Shown: piece after piece, positions 9,527 through 18,111 of the stretch | Layout: each line of letters starts with the position of its first letter | Numbering within the stretch: position 1 is the stretch's first letter | Assembly: GCA_965223085.1 (NCBI GenBank) | Contig: OZ244981.1 | Span: 2,852,001 to 2,916,000, forward strand | From: CBDCVO01 sp965223085 | GTDB taxonomy: Bacteria; Pseudomonadota; Gammaproteobacteria; Ga0077536 | Direction of reading: 5' to 3' | Length of the DNA: 64,000 nt | The notes under the pieces: model-generated | Told to the model about the DNA's origin: nothing | Databases searched by the model: none | Seen by the model: only the letters and a program-made list of their open reading frames with translations | Made by a program: the position numbers and the translations under genes

Positions 9527-10741
9527 ATGTACAGGACATTTAAAGTATCGTTGCTCTGCAGCCTCATCGCCCTTACTGCACGTGCCATGGCGGCAAACGA
9601 ATGGCGCGACGAAGAATGGGCGATCATCGAGTCTTTGTCGCTGGCGCAGTTGCCGGCGCAACCGTCGGACCGTTCTAATCGATACTTGCACGACACCACG
9701 GCCGTGGCGCTGGGCAAAGCCTTGTTTTTCGATCCGGCGCTCAGTGCAAACGGCAAGGTTTCCTGTGCTAGTTGCCACCAAGCCGAGCGTTGGTTTTCGG
9801 ATGCGCGACGGACAGCCCAAGGCCTTGGTAAGGTGCGGCGGCATACGCCTTCTTTGCTCGATGTCGCCTATCAACAATGGTTTTTCTGGGACGGACGTAA
9901 AGACAGCCTCTGGGCGCAAGCACTCGTGCCGCTGGAAAACCCGCTCGAACACGGCCTAAGCCGTGTCGAAATCATACGACTGATCGCCGCTCATCCGCGC
10001 TACCGCGGTCAATACGAGCGCCTGTTTTCAGCGCTGCCCACGCGCGGCACGATTGCGCGGTGGCCTCACCGCGCCCATCCGGACGGTGATCTCGCGGCGC
10101 TGCAAGCGTGGAAATCCTTGTCGTCTTCGGAACGCCGAATGATCGATCGCGTATTTACGAACATTGGGAAATCTATTGCCGCATACGTGGCTACGTTGAG
10201 ATCCGGAACCAGCAAATTCGATCGTTACGTGCATGACTATGTGTCCCACGGCCACTCAGATATTTTGACCGACGACGAAACCGACGGCCTGCACTTATTC
10301 ATTCATAACAAAGCCGCGTGCATCAATTGCCACAACGGGCCGCTTCTAAGCAATCAAGGGTTTCACAACATCGGCACGGGGGTCGGTGGGCAGGATCTCG
10401 GCCGCGGCGATATCGTCGCCGCTATTCAGTGGGACAAGTTTAACTGCCTGGGCGAATTCAGCGATGCGCCTAAGGACAGCTGCACGCATTTGCTTTACAT
10501 GAACAAATCACGCCATGAGAACAGCGGCGCTTTTAAAGTGCCCAGCTTACGCAACGTCGCAAACACCGCGCCCTACATGCACGATGGGCGCTACGACAGC
10601 GTAGAAGCCGTATTGCAACATTACGTGGAGGTCTCGCACCTGCGTGAGAACACCGATCTGACACCAATGCGACTAACGCCCGAGGAAATAGCCCAACTCG
10701 CCGCATTTTTGCGCACACTGAGCGAGCCAACGCCGCGCTAG
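9527..10741 (+). CDS. Diheme cytochrome c peroxidase/MauG family protein
   Basis: The 404-residue product has a signal peptide (to TARAMAANE) and two CxxCH haem-binding motifs, CASCH at about residue 81 and CINCH at about residue 265, the spacing of the bacterial cytochrome c peroxidase/MauG family. FFWDGRKDSLWAQA and VPSLRNVANTAPYMHDGRYD are further family segments. Members reduce hydrogen peroxide or, like MauG, oxidise tryptophans of a partner protein to build a quinone cofactor, in the periplasm. Here it follows quinoprotein-type genes and a YtkA-like gene, so a cofactor or redox role for the amine oxidase-like proteins is a reasonable guess, not shown. Confidence 0.8.
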   Translation: MYRTFKVSLLCSLIALTARAMAANEWRDEEWAIIESLSLAQLPAQPSDRSNRYLHDTTAVALGKALFFDPALSANGKVSCASCHQAERWFSDARRTAQGLGKVRRHTPSLLDVAYQQWFFWDGRKDSLWAQALVPLENPLEHGLSRVEIIRLIAAHPRYRGQYERLFSALPTRGTIARWPHRAHPDGDLAALQAWKSLSSSERRMIDRVFTNIGKSIAAYVATLRSGTSKFDRYVHDYVSHGHSDILTDDETDGLHLFIHNKAACINCHNGPLLSNQGFHNIGTGVGGQDLGRGDIVAAIQWDKFNCLGEFSDAPKDSCTHLLYMNKSRHENSGAFKVPSLRNVANTAPYMHDGRYDSVEAVLQHYVEVSHLRENTDLTPMRLTPEEIAQLAAFLRTLSEPTPR

Positions 10742-11148
10742 CGATGCAGCGCAATGCCACGAGGGTCACGGAAGGCGTCATCGCAGGCGGATGAAAATGC
10801 CCCTCGCCCCCAGCTTGTAGCGCAAGCGTAGCGGTTGCGACGATTGCTTGAATGTTCGAACAAGTCGGCGCCGGTGCGCGCTAGGGTGCCCACGAGTTCG
10901 GCGCTAGCGGGTGTTCCCTGATGGCGTCGCGGTAGGGAAAATTACCGGTTTTCTAGGATGTTAGTATCGCTGGTGGGAATTCTTCATATTCAGTCCTGCC
11001 GGCGGACCAGGTACACTAGTTGACCGGTTCCGATCGTTACTAGCGGTTAGATCTCCCAGATTCACGGCAGCGCGTTGAGAACCGAAATATCGGCACAGAT
11101 AACAATCATTACTGAACTAAAACCTCTTAAGTCAGGAGCCCAGGAACT
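10742..11148 (+). other. Intergenic region before the VPxPA-CTERM gene
   Basis: No gene is evident in these 407 bp. The last part contains AGGAGCCCAGGA just before the ATG at 11149, a usable ribosome binding site. The A+T content rises after about 10930, consistent with a promoter, but no clear -35/-10 or sigma-54 pair could be fixed. Confidence 0.4.
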
Positions 11149-11988
11149 ATGAGTAGACGTGGTCATTATATTCGGCTGAAATCGAGTCTCGCGGGGGTAG
11201 CTTTGGCGGCAAGCCTAAGTCTAGGTACTGCCCAGGCCGCAATCGACGATGACGGCATCGACGGTGGTAGCGGCTTTGGCGCTGGTACTGGTAGCGGCGA
11301 GCTATTTTTCCAGATATGGGATATGGGTCGACAGCTATCGTTGACCTGGGACTTCGGTTTGAAAATAAGCGATTTTTTAGCAGATCCCCTCGGTAGTCGA
11401 TCTTGGAGCAGCGCGGAAATCACGAATTTTATCAGCGGCGGCGATCTTGCTGATATGCAATGGAACGTCGGCGGGATGAGTAACAATACCGCTACCGATT
11501 TTTCCGGTGTATTTCTGCTTACCACGGTCGACCCGGATGCCTCGGTGGAAGTGGAAAACGGCGGCGTCAGAGGTCTTGACGGCGGCGTGCTCGAGCAAGC
11601 GTTAGCGCTCGCGAGCAGTTACGTCCGTGCGGTCAGTGCCGAACTTGGTAATAACGAAATCGGAACTTTTGGCCCCAGCGACGGCACGGCATATTATGGC
11701 GGTGGCGCTTGGGGCGATTCTTGGGGCGCACAGACACCTTTTGATACTGCAGGGGAGTTCGAACAAGGCGCGTCGGAAGCGCTATCGATGCTGCAAATCG
11801 GCTTAAACGCGGGTGACAGTAACGTGGCCGAATTCGGCGCGATGAACGACGCGGTAAGCAACGTGATGTGGACCCTCGATCCGGGTGGTGCTTTGAGCGT
11901 GCAAGCTGTGCCAGTACCGGCTGCGGTTTGGTTGTTTGGCTCCGCCTTGGCGGGATTAATGGGTTTGGGTCGTGGTAATCGCACCTGA
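11149..11988 (+). CDS. VPxPA-CTERM (PEP-CTERM type) exported protein
   Basis: The 279-residue protein has a signal peptide (LAGVALAASLSLGTAQA) and ends with VPVPAAVWLFGSALAGL followed by GLGRGNRT. This is the sorting tail of exosortase substrates: a VPxPA motif, one transmembrane segment and a basic end. The mature region is rich in Gly, Ser and Asp and has no recognisable enzyme domain. Such proteins are usually surface or biofilm-matrix proteins processed by an exosortase; no exosortase gene is in this window. It stands alone with a good ribosome binding site. Confidence 0.8.
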   Translation: MSRRGHYIRLKSSLAGVALAASLSLGTAQAAIDDDGIDGGSGFGAGTGSGELFFQIWDMGRQLSLTWDFGLKISDFLADPLGSRSWSSAEITNFISGGDLADMQWNVGGMSNNTATDFSGVFLLTTVDPDASVEVENGGVRGLDGGVLEQALALASSYVRAVSAELGNNEIGTFGPSDGTAYYGGGAWGDSWGAQTPFDTAGEFEQGASEALSMLQIGLNAGDSNVAEFGAMNDAVSNVMWTLDPGGALSVQAVPVPAAVWLFGSALAGLMGLGRGNRT

Positions 11989-12042
11989 TTTTTAGCCCGA
12001 ACGAATTTAGTTCAGTGATCTAATCTGGGGGATCTACCGATC

Positions 12043-13587
12043 ATGAATAAACTGTTATCAGTTTTTATTGCGATCGCGATGGTGATGACCGTATCGTCAG
12101 CGTTTGCTTTCAATCCGACCACGACCGGGGCGGATATCGTGCTCCATCACGGTGGTGCGAGTGCGTCGAGCAGCACGTTTTTTGACAACGTACGTTCACT
12201 GTGCGTCAGCAATGCGGATGTATTTGTCGACTCCAGTGAGAACACACCTAACCCGGGTAACGCGCTCGATCAGGCGAATACCTTTGACGGAAACTATTGG
12301 GTTGTTGCTTGTGAAGTCGACCCTTCCACCGTCTCGGGCTTAGCCGGGACGCGTAAAATGTTGTACTACAAGCGTGACGAGGGTGGTTCCGGCGTCGGTG
12401 TTTCCCCACTAGCGGCACAAATCGATGTCGCGTTTATGGCCGTCAACATCGCGAATTGCCCCAGCGTCAATAGTGGTAGCGTCAATTTCCACGTGTGTGA
12501 TTACGCATCAGACGGCAGCTCGGCCAGCGAACTCGCACCCTTAGAGGTGGGCAGCTCGGACGTCGAGCCGCAGATCTTTGCTGCCCCATTAAATAACCCG
12601 ACTGGGATTGACTTCAACAACGACGGCACGCCGGATTCCAATCCGGTCGCGGATCTTAGTCAGCTTACACCGGAAAGTGCAGGCTATCTCACCTTTGGCA
12701 CGGTCGTTAATTTGCGCATGTACCAAGGCTTGCAAAGCGATCAATTCCCGGCTAGCAGTGCGTGTAATCCAAGCAACGCAGGTTACGCTGCGAACGGCGA
12801 ATCGGAAGCCTGCATGCCAAGTCTGACCACGACTGCGGTGACTTCCTTAATGGCCACATCCCGTCGAGTCGACTCCGTAGAGGAGATCGCACCTAGTGCC
12901 TCCACGGCGGGTTTGACCGACAGCGTGGTCCACATTTGCCGACGTGTACAAGGTTCAGGCACTCAAGCGCAACACAATCGCCACTATTACAACTACCCCT
13001 GCGAGCCGAACCAAGACGGTGATTTCGACGTCTCCACGCCGCAAGGCCCGGGTTTCGGCAATTTCTTCACGCTAAACGAAGGTTCTGCCGACCTCGCTCG
13101 TTGCCTGTTGTCCTACAACGATGGTACGAACGAAGGGGCGAAAAATCCGAACCCGAGTTTGCGCACACGGTGGGCGATAGGGCTGCAATCTTTAACTCGT
13201 ACGGACACGATTACACGTAAGTTCCGCTACGTTAAGATCGATGGCGTTGCGCCGACGATCGATAACGTCCATGCCGGTCGCTATTCGCAATGGTATGGCC
13301 AGTCCTTCCAGCGCACGAGTGGTCTCACCGGGGACCAAAATGCGGTACTCGACGAGATCGTTGCTCAGCAAAATGATCCCGCGGCTTTGGCTGACTTTAA
13401 CGTCACCCATGCCTTCGGTATCGGTGGTTGGGTCGCCGTACCGAACGCCACCAATGTGCCTGCGGCAACGTTGAACCACAATAACCCGATTGGCCGTTTC
13501 GAACGGACTACGAATAACGGTACGCCGAATTCCTGCGCTAAACCGCGGGCCTACGGCGCGAACGGTGTTCCGATCGAGGTTCGCTAA
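12043..13587 (+). CDS. Exported protein of unknown function, distantly like periplasmic binding proteins
   Basis: The 514-residue protein begins with a clear signal peptide (MNKLLSVFIAIAMVMTVSSAFAF). The mature N-terminus, ADIVLHHGGASASSSTFFDNVRSLC, resembles the start of PstS-like substrate-binding domains (hydrophobic strand, small-residue loop, helix). Cysteines occur through the protein at spacings that would allow several disulphides. The C-terminus shows no anchor. The gene lies 54 bp after the VPxPA-CTERM gene on the same strand and could belong with it. No function can be assigned. Confidence 0.65.
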   Translation: MNKLLSVFIAIAMVMTVSSAFAFNPTTTGADIVLHHGGASASSSTFFDNVRSLCVSNADVFVDSSENTPNPGNALDQANTFDGNYWVVACEVDPSTVSGLAGTRKMLYYKRDEGGSGVGVSPLAAQIDVAFMAVNIANCPSVNSGSVNFHVCDYASDGSSASELAPLEVGSSDVEPQIFAAPLNNPTGIDFNNDGTPDSNPVADLSQLTPESAGYLTFGTVVNLRMYQGLQSDQFPASSACNPSNAGYAANGESEACMPSLTTTAVTSLMATSRRVDSVEEIAPSASTAGLTDSVVHICRRVQGSGTQAQHNRHYYNYPCEPNQDGDFDVSTPQGPGFGNFFTLNEGSADLARCLLSYNDGTNEGAKNPNPSLRTRWAIGLQSLTRTDTITRKFRYVKIDGVAPTIDNVHAGRYSQWYGQSFQRTSGLTGDQNAVLDEIVAQQNDPAALADFNVTHAFGIGGWVAVPNATNVPAATLNHNNPIGRFERTTNNGTPNSCAKPRAYGANGVPIEVR

Positions 13588-13599
13588 ACCGAAAATTGC

Positions 13600-13620
13600 C
13601 TGGCAGGGGTACACTGCCAG
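13600..13620 (+). terminator. Terminator-like hairpin after the exported-protein gene
   Basis: CTGGCAG and CTGCCAG form a 7-bp stem with a 7-base loop, 13 bases after the stop codon. No T-run follows, so rho-independent termination is uncertain. Confidence 0.3.
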
Positions 13621-13699
13621 CACATTGAAAATCGGCACCCACATTTTAATGAGCGTGCCAAGCTTCAAAGCCCCCACCAGCCGGGGCAATGTTGTTCGC

Positions 13700-15028
13700 T
13701 TAAGAGGCGCAGCATAGCGATTGACGGGATAACGGGTTTTGGAGATTTTGACCGCCCTGGGCTGTGAAGGTCTGGGGCGTTTTTCTATATACAGGGTGGC
13801 GATACCTTGTCGGAGTTCCCGCAAGCGCCGCGGTGTATGAGCCGGCGATACGGCGCCGGCCATGGCAATCAACTGGCTTGCAATAAACCGAAAGGCGAAC
13901 TCGAAACTCACCTCAGCCGGTGCTCGACCATGCGCAACAGCGGCCAGAGAAGCTTCTCGGCGGATCAAGCTTATAGGCCAACAATAACCCTCAAAGCTCC
14001 TGGTAGAGGAGGGCGACCTCTTTACTGCGCAAAGTGATCGCGTGGTGCTGCATCGAGCTGTTGATGTCTCTGAAGCCAAGCTCAATCTCCCACCGTTGGT
14101 GGTATAGCTGCGCCACGTCCTCGGCACTGAATTGGTCAGCGGGTAACGAGGTAAGAACCGTTTTCTCAGTGCCGCCGACCTCATAGGTCACCGCTCGTGC
14201 CGTCCAGTATTCGGGTAACCTCGGGTTGCGTTTCCTCGCCGGTACTGAGACCGTCATCCTGACCAGACAGTCACCAGGGCCGTAGTGGTCGACGAGCTCA
14301 TAGACGAGGTTCGTTTTTGCCGGGATCAACCAATGACGCTCATGTCCCTTGCGACTGATCTCAAGTAGGAGGTTCGCACTGAAAAAGCCTTTGTCCAACA
14401 ACGTGATAGAACACCCAGGAATGCCCTCGATAAAGGTCTCCGCCAGCGGCATCTCGTGCGCCGATAGGGACGATAGCGGCATCGGCGATGATATAGAACG
14501 CAGATTCATCAGCGCCACCAAGCGCAACATCGGATACGGTGATTGCCGCTTACCCGTCGTATTGCCCGAGCCAAAATGGTCGCGTAGCTCCACCGTATCC
14601 TGGGTCCGAAACAACGCCCCATCAATGGCGAATAACTGCAAACCATGCCAGTCGTCTTGTGGGTAGCGCGCCTGACCCCACGCCGACGCGCATTGCTCAA
14701 ACAAGCCTTTCATCGGGGCTTCCCCCAGGCGTTGCCGCGCTTGCGACAGACCACTGCGAGCCAGTAACGCATCGTCCAAACCATCTGCGCAGATGTTCAG
14801 GCGACGGGCGACCTCGTTGATCGGTTCATTGCGAAACATGGCCATCCCGATCACCAACCACAGCACCATATCCTGGGACAGACGCCGGCGCCGGATCGTG
14901 GCATGGGACGACAGCGATAATGACTGCTCCACCCACTCCATCGGCAGGTGCTCGGTTAACGCACCAAATCCGCAACCAAATGTCTCTGAGCAGCTCTCGG
15001 TGTCTTCCAGTACCTGTGCTAAAGGCAT
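13700..15028 (-). pseudogene. IS4-family transposase, disrupted
   Basis: From the ATG at 15028 the frame reads 345 residues with IS4 features: an N-terminal IS4-specific domain, LFAIDGALFRTQD (first Asp), LLDKGFF (second Asp) and YHQRWEIELGFRDIN (the Glu region, with Asn replacing the usual Lys of the YREK signature). It stops at an in-frame TGA at 13991-13993, where Trp is expected in the conserved QELWG. A few codons later the homology moves to another frame (IRREASLAAVAHGRAPAEVS, then KTRYPVNRYAAPLK) and runs into the terminal repeat without a proper stop. The gene therefore carries at least a nonsense change and a frameshift. The TTG at 15046 is an unlikely start because it lies inside a hairpin. 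Confidence 0.8.
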
Positions 15029-15034
15029 AAAAAA

Positions 15035-15063
15035 ATCCGGTATCAATCAAGTTGATACCGGAT
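15035..15063 (-). terminator. Hairpin plus T-run directly before the IS4 transposase start
   Basis: On the minus strand a perfect 12-bp stem (ATCCGGTATCAA and its complement) with a 5-base loop is followed by seven T and then immediately by the ATG at 15028. This is a rho-independent terminator layout. By analogy with IS10/IS50-type elements it may block transcripts entering from outside the element, or hide the translation start. Confidence 0.65.
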
Positions 15064-15173
15064 CCTGATCCTGCTTCTAGCTTACTTCAATGCTTAACTG
15101 ATCAGCATTGCCCGCACTGAGCGGGGCTTTTTCTTAGGGAAACTAACATACTTGTCATGATCGAACGGCATGA

Positions 15174-15347
15174 TTAGTTATAGATTTTTTGTACCCTGGC
15201 GAACTCAAGGACTGGACCGCACCCGGTGCCGTCACCAATGACAATACCATGTTCGATCTGCGCCACGATGCCGGTCCGACGATCAATTTGCCTGGTTTGG
15301 CCCCGGATTTTCAGCTGGTGAACTTAAGCAGTGAGCATCATTATTGA
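15174..15347 (+). pseudogene. C-terminal fragment of an unidentified protein
   Basis: Just outside the IS4 right end an open frame without a start reads FLYPGELKDWTAPGAVT, then FDLRHDAGPTINLPGLAP, and ends at TGA. Its composition is that of a real extracellular or beta-rich protein tail. It is probably the 3' remnant of a gene cut off by the element. I do not recognise the family. Confidence 0.4.
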
Positions 15348-15383
15348 TGAGACGCGCTGCGCGAAGCGTACTCCGACTCCTAG

Positions 15384-15545
15384 CGCCATCTTGGGTCACC
15401 GATATGGACGCTTAATTACCTGGGCGGCCAACTCGGCGTTGCGCGCGATACATGGCTTAGGCTGCGATGCTTATCGGCCGACGAGATCGACGGGCCGCCT
15501 CTCGGGAGCGACAGCTTGCGGGTGGATCTCAATGCGGTCTTTTGA
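15384..15545 (+). pseudogene. C-terminal fragment of a second unidentified protein
   Basis: A start-less frame reads GSPIWTLNYLGGQLGVARD, then CLSADEIDGPPLGSDSLRV, and ends NAVF-stop. The terminal Phe and alternating polar/hydrophobic pattern would fit an outer-membrane beta-barrel end, but this is only suggestive. The surrounding 15.35-15.65 kb contains frame-shifted coding-like pieces, so this is decayed DNA. Confidence 0.3.
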
Positions 15546-15659
15546 CCTACGCCTAAGACGCGCTCTTCGTGCAAGGGCTTGGTGGCCTCAATGCTTGACA
15601 GCCGAATTAGCGTCGAGTCAACGTGAGACGGGGCGGGCCACCGGTAATGTGAATCGCAC

Positions 15660-15932
15660 TTGGAACGTGCCGAAAAACGCCTCGAGGAAATCGCATCGAA
15701 ATATAAGGTTTTGCGTGCACCGAATAGATCTCCCTTGCACGAGAAAGCAGAACTCGCCGACGCCCGACAACAACGCGCCGACGCCAAGGAAAAGAACGAG
15801 GAACTGTATCAGGCGAGCCAAGAGCCGTCGGAAAACTTAGCCGAAGATGCCAAGGCCGAGCATCTGGCAGCGGGTGCCACGATGCGGGTGAGCGTCATGC
15901 GCCGTGTCGCGGGCCAGAGTGGGAAGCTGTAA
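15660..15932 (+). CDS. Small coiled-coil ORF, possibly a gene remnant
   Basis: The 90-residue frame starts ERAEKRLEEIASKYKVLRAP and continues with a Glu/Lys/Ala-rich helix. The first 20 residues resemble the hairpin-to-barrel junction of HlyD-type membrane fusion proteins, but the following sequence does not. No ribosome binding site is obvious and the surroundings are decayed. I regard it as a remnant or chance ORF. Confidence 0.25.
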   Translation: MERAEKRLEEIASKYKVLRAPNRSPLHEKAELADARQQRADAKEKNEELYQASQEPSENLAEDAKAEHLAAGATMRVSVMRRVAGQSGKL

Positions 15933-16055
15933 GTCGCCGGTACGGTATGGACACTTCGGTATGCACGCTCAGGGTAGGGCCAAGGTTCTTACGGATTCCG
16001 TAGTTCACGGGCATTAGCCGTCGCATAATATCATTTGATCGACGGGTTTCATCTT

Positions 16056-16466
16056 CTATGCATCGAATGTGCCGCCGATGGAGGCCGTGTCGTTGTATTC
16101 GCGCACATAGGAGAGCATGCCGTTCTCCGCAAAGCGGAATTCCCACACGAACGCCATATTGCAAGTGCGCCCGGTTGCTATCGCTTTGCCGTTCTTCTCG
16201 ATCCCCGTTGTCGCCAGAGTCCTGGTTTCGGGATCGAAAATAAAATCCAGAAAGACGAGCTCGCCGATTACCCACGTCGCCGAAAGTTGCTCCAGGTACC
16301 GCTGCAAGCCCGCCGCACCCTCATAGCGACCACCAAATGGTACATGTGCCGGCAGAAAATTCTCCCATACGAACTCTTCCCCCATCATCTTCACACATTC
16401 TGAAAAGTCGTTAAGCAGCAATTCCATGTACTTGTTAACAGTATCAATAGCCTGTTGTTTATTCAT
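16056..16466 (-). CDS. SnoaL-like/NTF2-fold protein
   Basis: The 136-residue protein has the layout of the SnoaL/NTF2-like cone fold: an N-terminal helix (AIDTVNKYMELLLNDF), FVWENFLPAHVPFGGRYEGAAGLQRYLEQL, then strands with FLDFIFDPETRTLAT and the final FRFAENGMLSYVREYNDTASIGG. Members include polyketide cyclases, limonene-epoxide-hydrolase relatives and ketosteroid isomerase relatives; many are small catabolic enzymes. The next gene on the same strand encodes an acyl-CoA dehydrogenase about 190 bp upstream, so a catabolic role is plausible. Substrate unknown. Confidence 0.75.
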   Translation of the reverse strand: MNKQQAIDTVNKYMELLLNDFSECVKMMGEEFVWENFLPAHVPFGGRYEGAAGLQRYLEQLSATWVIGELVFLDFIFDPETRTLATTGIEKNGKAIATGRTCNMAFVWEFRFAENGMLSYVREYNDTASIGGTFDA

Positions 16467-16658
16467 TGTCTTTTCTCATTTGTACGGGCCTACACAAAGG
16501 ATAGGATAAAACAGACAAGAGGTCAGCACCCGGCGCTTGCAACATTGGCGTGCGTAGGAATAGGTATCACTGTTCCCTGCGCCCGACGCTTTGCCTATTC
16601 CGCGCTCACAGCGCAACGTGACCGCGGATAATGTCGAGACGGCACGCTAGAATCGCGC

Positions 16659-17807
16659 TTATTTCGAGTCGTGGGTGGTGAGTAGCGATCGACTGATTAC
16701 CACATTTTGAATGTCGGTCGTGCCATCGAGTGTATGTGCAATCTTGGCCTGTTCGAATAACCGCGGCAGCGGCGTATCCCGTTTCAATCCGTTTGATCCC
16801 ATCTGTCCCATGCACACACCCAGACCATCGAGCGCCACTCGGGTTGCGAATTTTTTTGCGTGAGCTGCTGCGACGCTGGCACGCCCGTTCATATCGAGTC
16901 GTGCTGCGGCGTCATAGGTCATCAAGCGAGCTGCATGCAAATCGGTCGCAAGTTCTGCGAGCTGCCACTGGAGACCTTGAAAGTCGGCCAGCCTTTGGCC
17001 GAAAGCGTGGCGGCTCGTCGTGTACGCAAGGGCGGTATCGAGTCCCGTCTGCAGCGCCCCGCAACACATGGCCGCAACGTTGACCCGGGCGAGATCGATC
17101 GCCGACAGCGCAGCTTGTATCCCTTTACCCGGCGGAACGACAAGGCTTTCTGGCGGCAGCGCCACGTCGTCGAAGCTAACATCGCATATGTTGCCCACGT
17201 GGCCGCCGAGCAGTTTGTAAGGTTCGCTTACGCCGACACCGGGGGATTCACGCGGCACTAGAAACCCCGCAATGCCAGCCGCGCCGCTGTTGCCTTCGGT
17301 CTGCACAAAGACAAAGTATTCATCGATGTACGGCGCGTTCGTGACCCACGCCTTGCTGCCGTCAAGACGCCAGCCGTCACCGGCCGGACGCGCCAAGGTT
17401 TTAATCGCCGTAGCGTCCGAACCCGCTGATGGTTCAGTCAACAAAAATCCGGTGCTCTTATCGCCAGCAAGAAAGCTGCGCTGGATCTCGTCATGCCATG
17501 AATGTTCGCTATGGGCGGCAACGGCGGCGATGCAATACTCCTGTGGCAGAAATGTAAGCGGTGCGATGATATCGATGGCACCGAGGGTTTCGGACATTTT
17601 CGCCATCACCACCGCGCGAGCGGCGTGGCCGCCCTTGGCCTGCGGTATGAGCAAACCTTTCAGGCCCTCGGCAATATAGGCTTCCCAGGCTTCGCGTGGT
17701 GGGCGGCCGGTCGCGTCGCCGGCCGCGGAAACCGCGGCCAGTGTTTCGCCCACGCGCTCATTACTCGCCAGCAATCGTTGCTCGTGTTCAGAATAGGTCG
17801 TTTGCAT
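16659..17807 (-). CDS. Acyl-CoA dehydrogenase family protein
   Basis: At 382 residues this is a standard-length acyl-CoA dehydrogenase. It has GFLLTEPSAGSDATAIKTLA (middle-domain signature), WVTNAPYIDEYFVFVQT, FGQRLADFQGLQWQLAELATDL and the C-terminal GSNGLKRDTPLPRLFEQAKIAHTLDGTTDIQ. FAD-linked alpha-beta desaturation of an acyl-CoA is the expected reaction. The neighbouring SnoaL-like gene is on the same strand. An IS1111-type element is inserted about 225 bp upstream of its start. Confidence 0.9.
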   Translation of the reverse strand: MQTTYSEHEQRLLASNERVGETLAAVSAAGDATGRPPREAWEAYIAEGLKGLLIPQAKGGHAARAVVMAKMSETLGAIDIIAPLTFLPQEYCIAAVAAHSEHSWHDEIQRSFLAGDKSTGFLLTEPSAGSDATAIKTLARPAGDGWRLDGSKAWVTNAPYIDEYFVFVQTEGNSGAAGIAGFLVPRESPGVGVSEPYKLLGGHVGNICDVSFDDVALPPESLVVPPGKGIQAALSAIDLARVNVAAMCCGALQTGLDTALAYTTSRHAFGQRLADFQGLQWQLAELATDLHAARLMTYDAAARLDMNGRASVAAAHAKKFATRVALDGLGVCMGQMGSNGLKRDTPLPRLFEQAKIAHTLDGTTDIQNVVISRSLLTTHDSK

Positions 17808-17887
17808 CTCACCCGAATATTACACGAGGTGCTCATTGCGCGTACGCCAATAACTTGAGATCAGGACGAAGATTGAGTGACAAGATT

Positions 17888-18030
17888 GAGGACACACACT
17901 TTATTGAGCAGCACGTGCCGACCCTTATTGCACAGCATCACATCCATCCGTCCGATAATCAGGGATAGCGAATAAGAGCCTTGCATCTCCGGCAAACACG
18001 CCGCTGCGCCCCAGGAAAGTGGAGAAAGTG
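17888..18030 (+). repeat. Dispersed repeat B, copy 1
   Basis: This segment is clearly related to 20556-20671: both begin GAGGACA(C/T)ACA, share CAGCATCA(C/T)ATCCATC and GATAATCA(G/C)GGATAG(C/T)GAATAA, and approach the end with CCAGGAAAGTG. The IS1111-type element starts 3 bp after it, so the IS may have inserted into the repeat end. Confidence 0.6.
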
Positions 18031-18111
18031 GGTGATGAGATGGACGCCCCTTATTCGGCGTCGATGCGCCACAATTGGTATGTAGTTCAATTTCACGAAG
18101 GAGCGTCCATC

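Larger units (their letters stand above)
13684..15113 (-). mobile_element. IS4-family insertion sequence, decayed
   Basis: The 1430-bp element is bounded by imperfect 21-bp inverted repeats, 13684-13704 and 15093-15113 (both read GGGCAATG inward and end in TTAAG, about 17 of 21 matching). It contains one transposase gene on the minus strand, broken by a stop and a frameshift. No target duplication is recognisable in the immediate flanks, so it is probably old or rearranged. Confidence 0.75.

Noticed and set aside
10742..11148. Sigma-54 promoter before the VPxPA-CTERM gene
   Set aside because: No GG and GC pair with correct spacing and flanking bases could be found.
13588..13990. Minus-strand ORF of 330 codons spanning 13192-14184
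   Set aside because: Only its middle part (about 13690-13970) is the frameshifted C-terminus of the IS4 transposase. The rest overlaps the exported-protein gene antisense.
13673..15124. Target-site duplication of the IS4 element
   Set aside because: The 10-13 bases outside each terminal repeat do not match.
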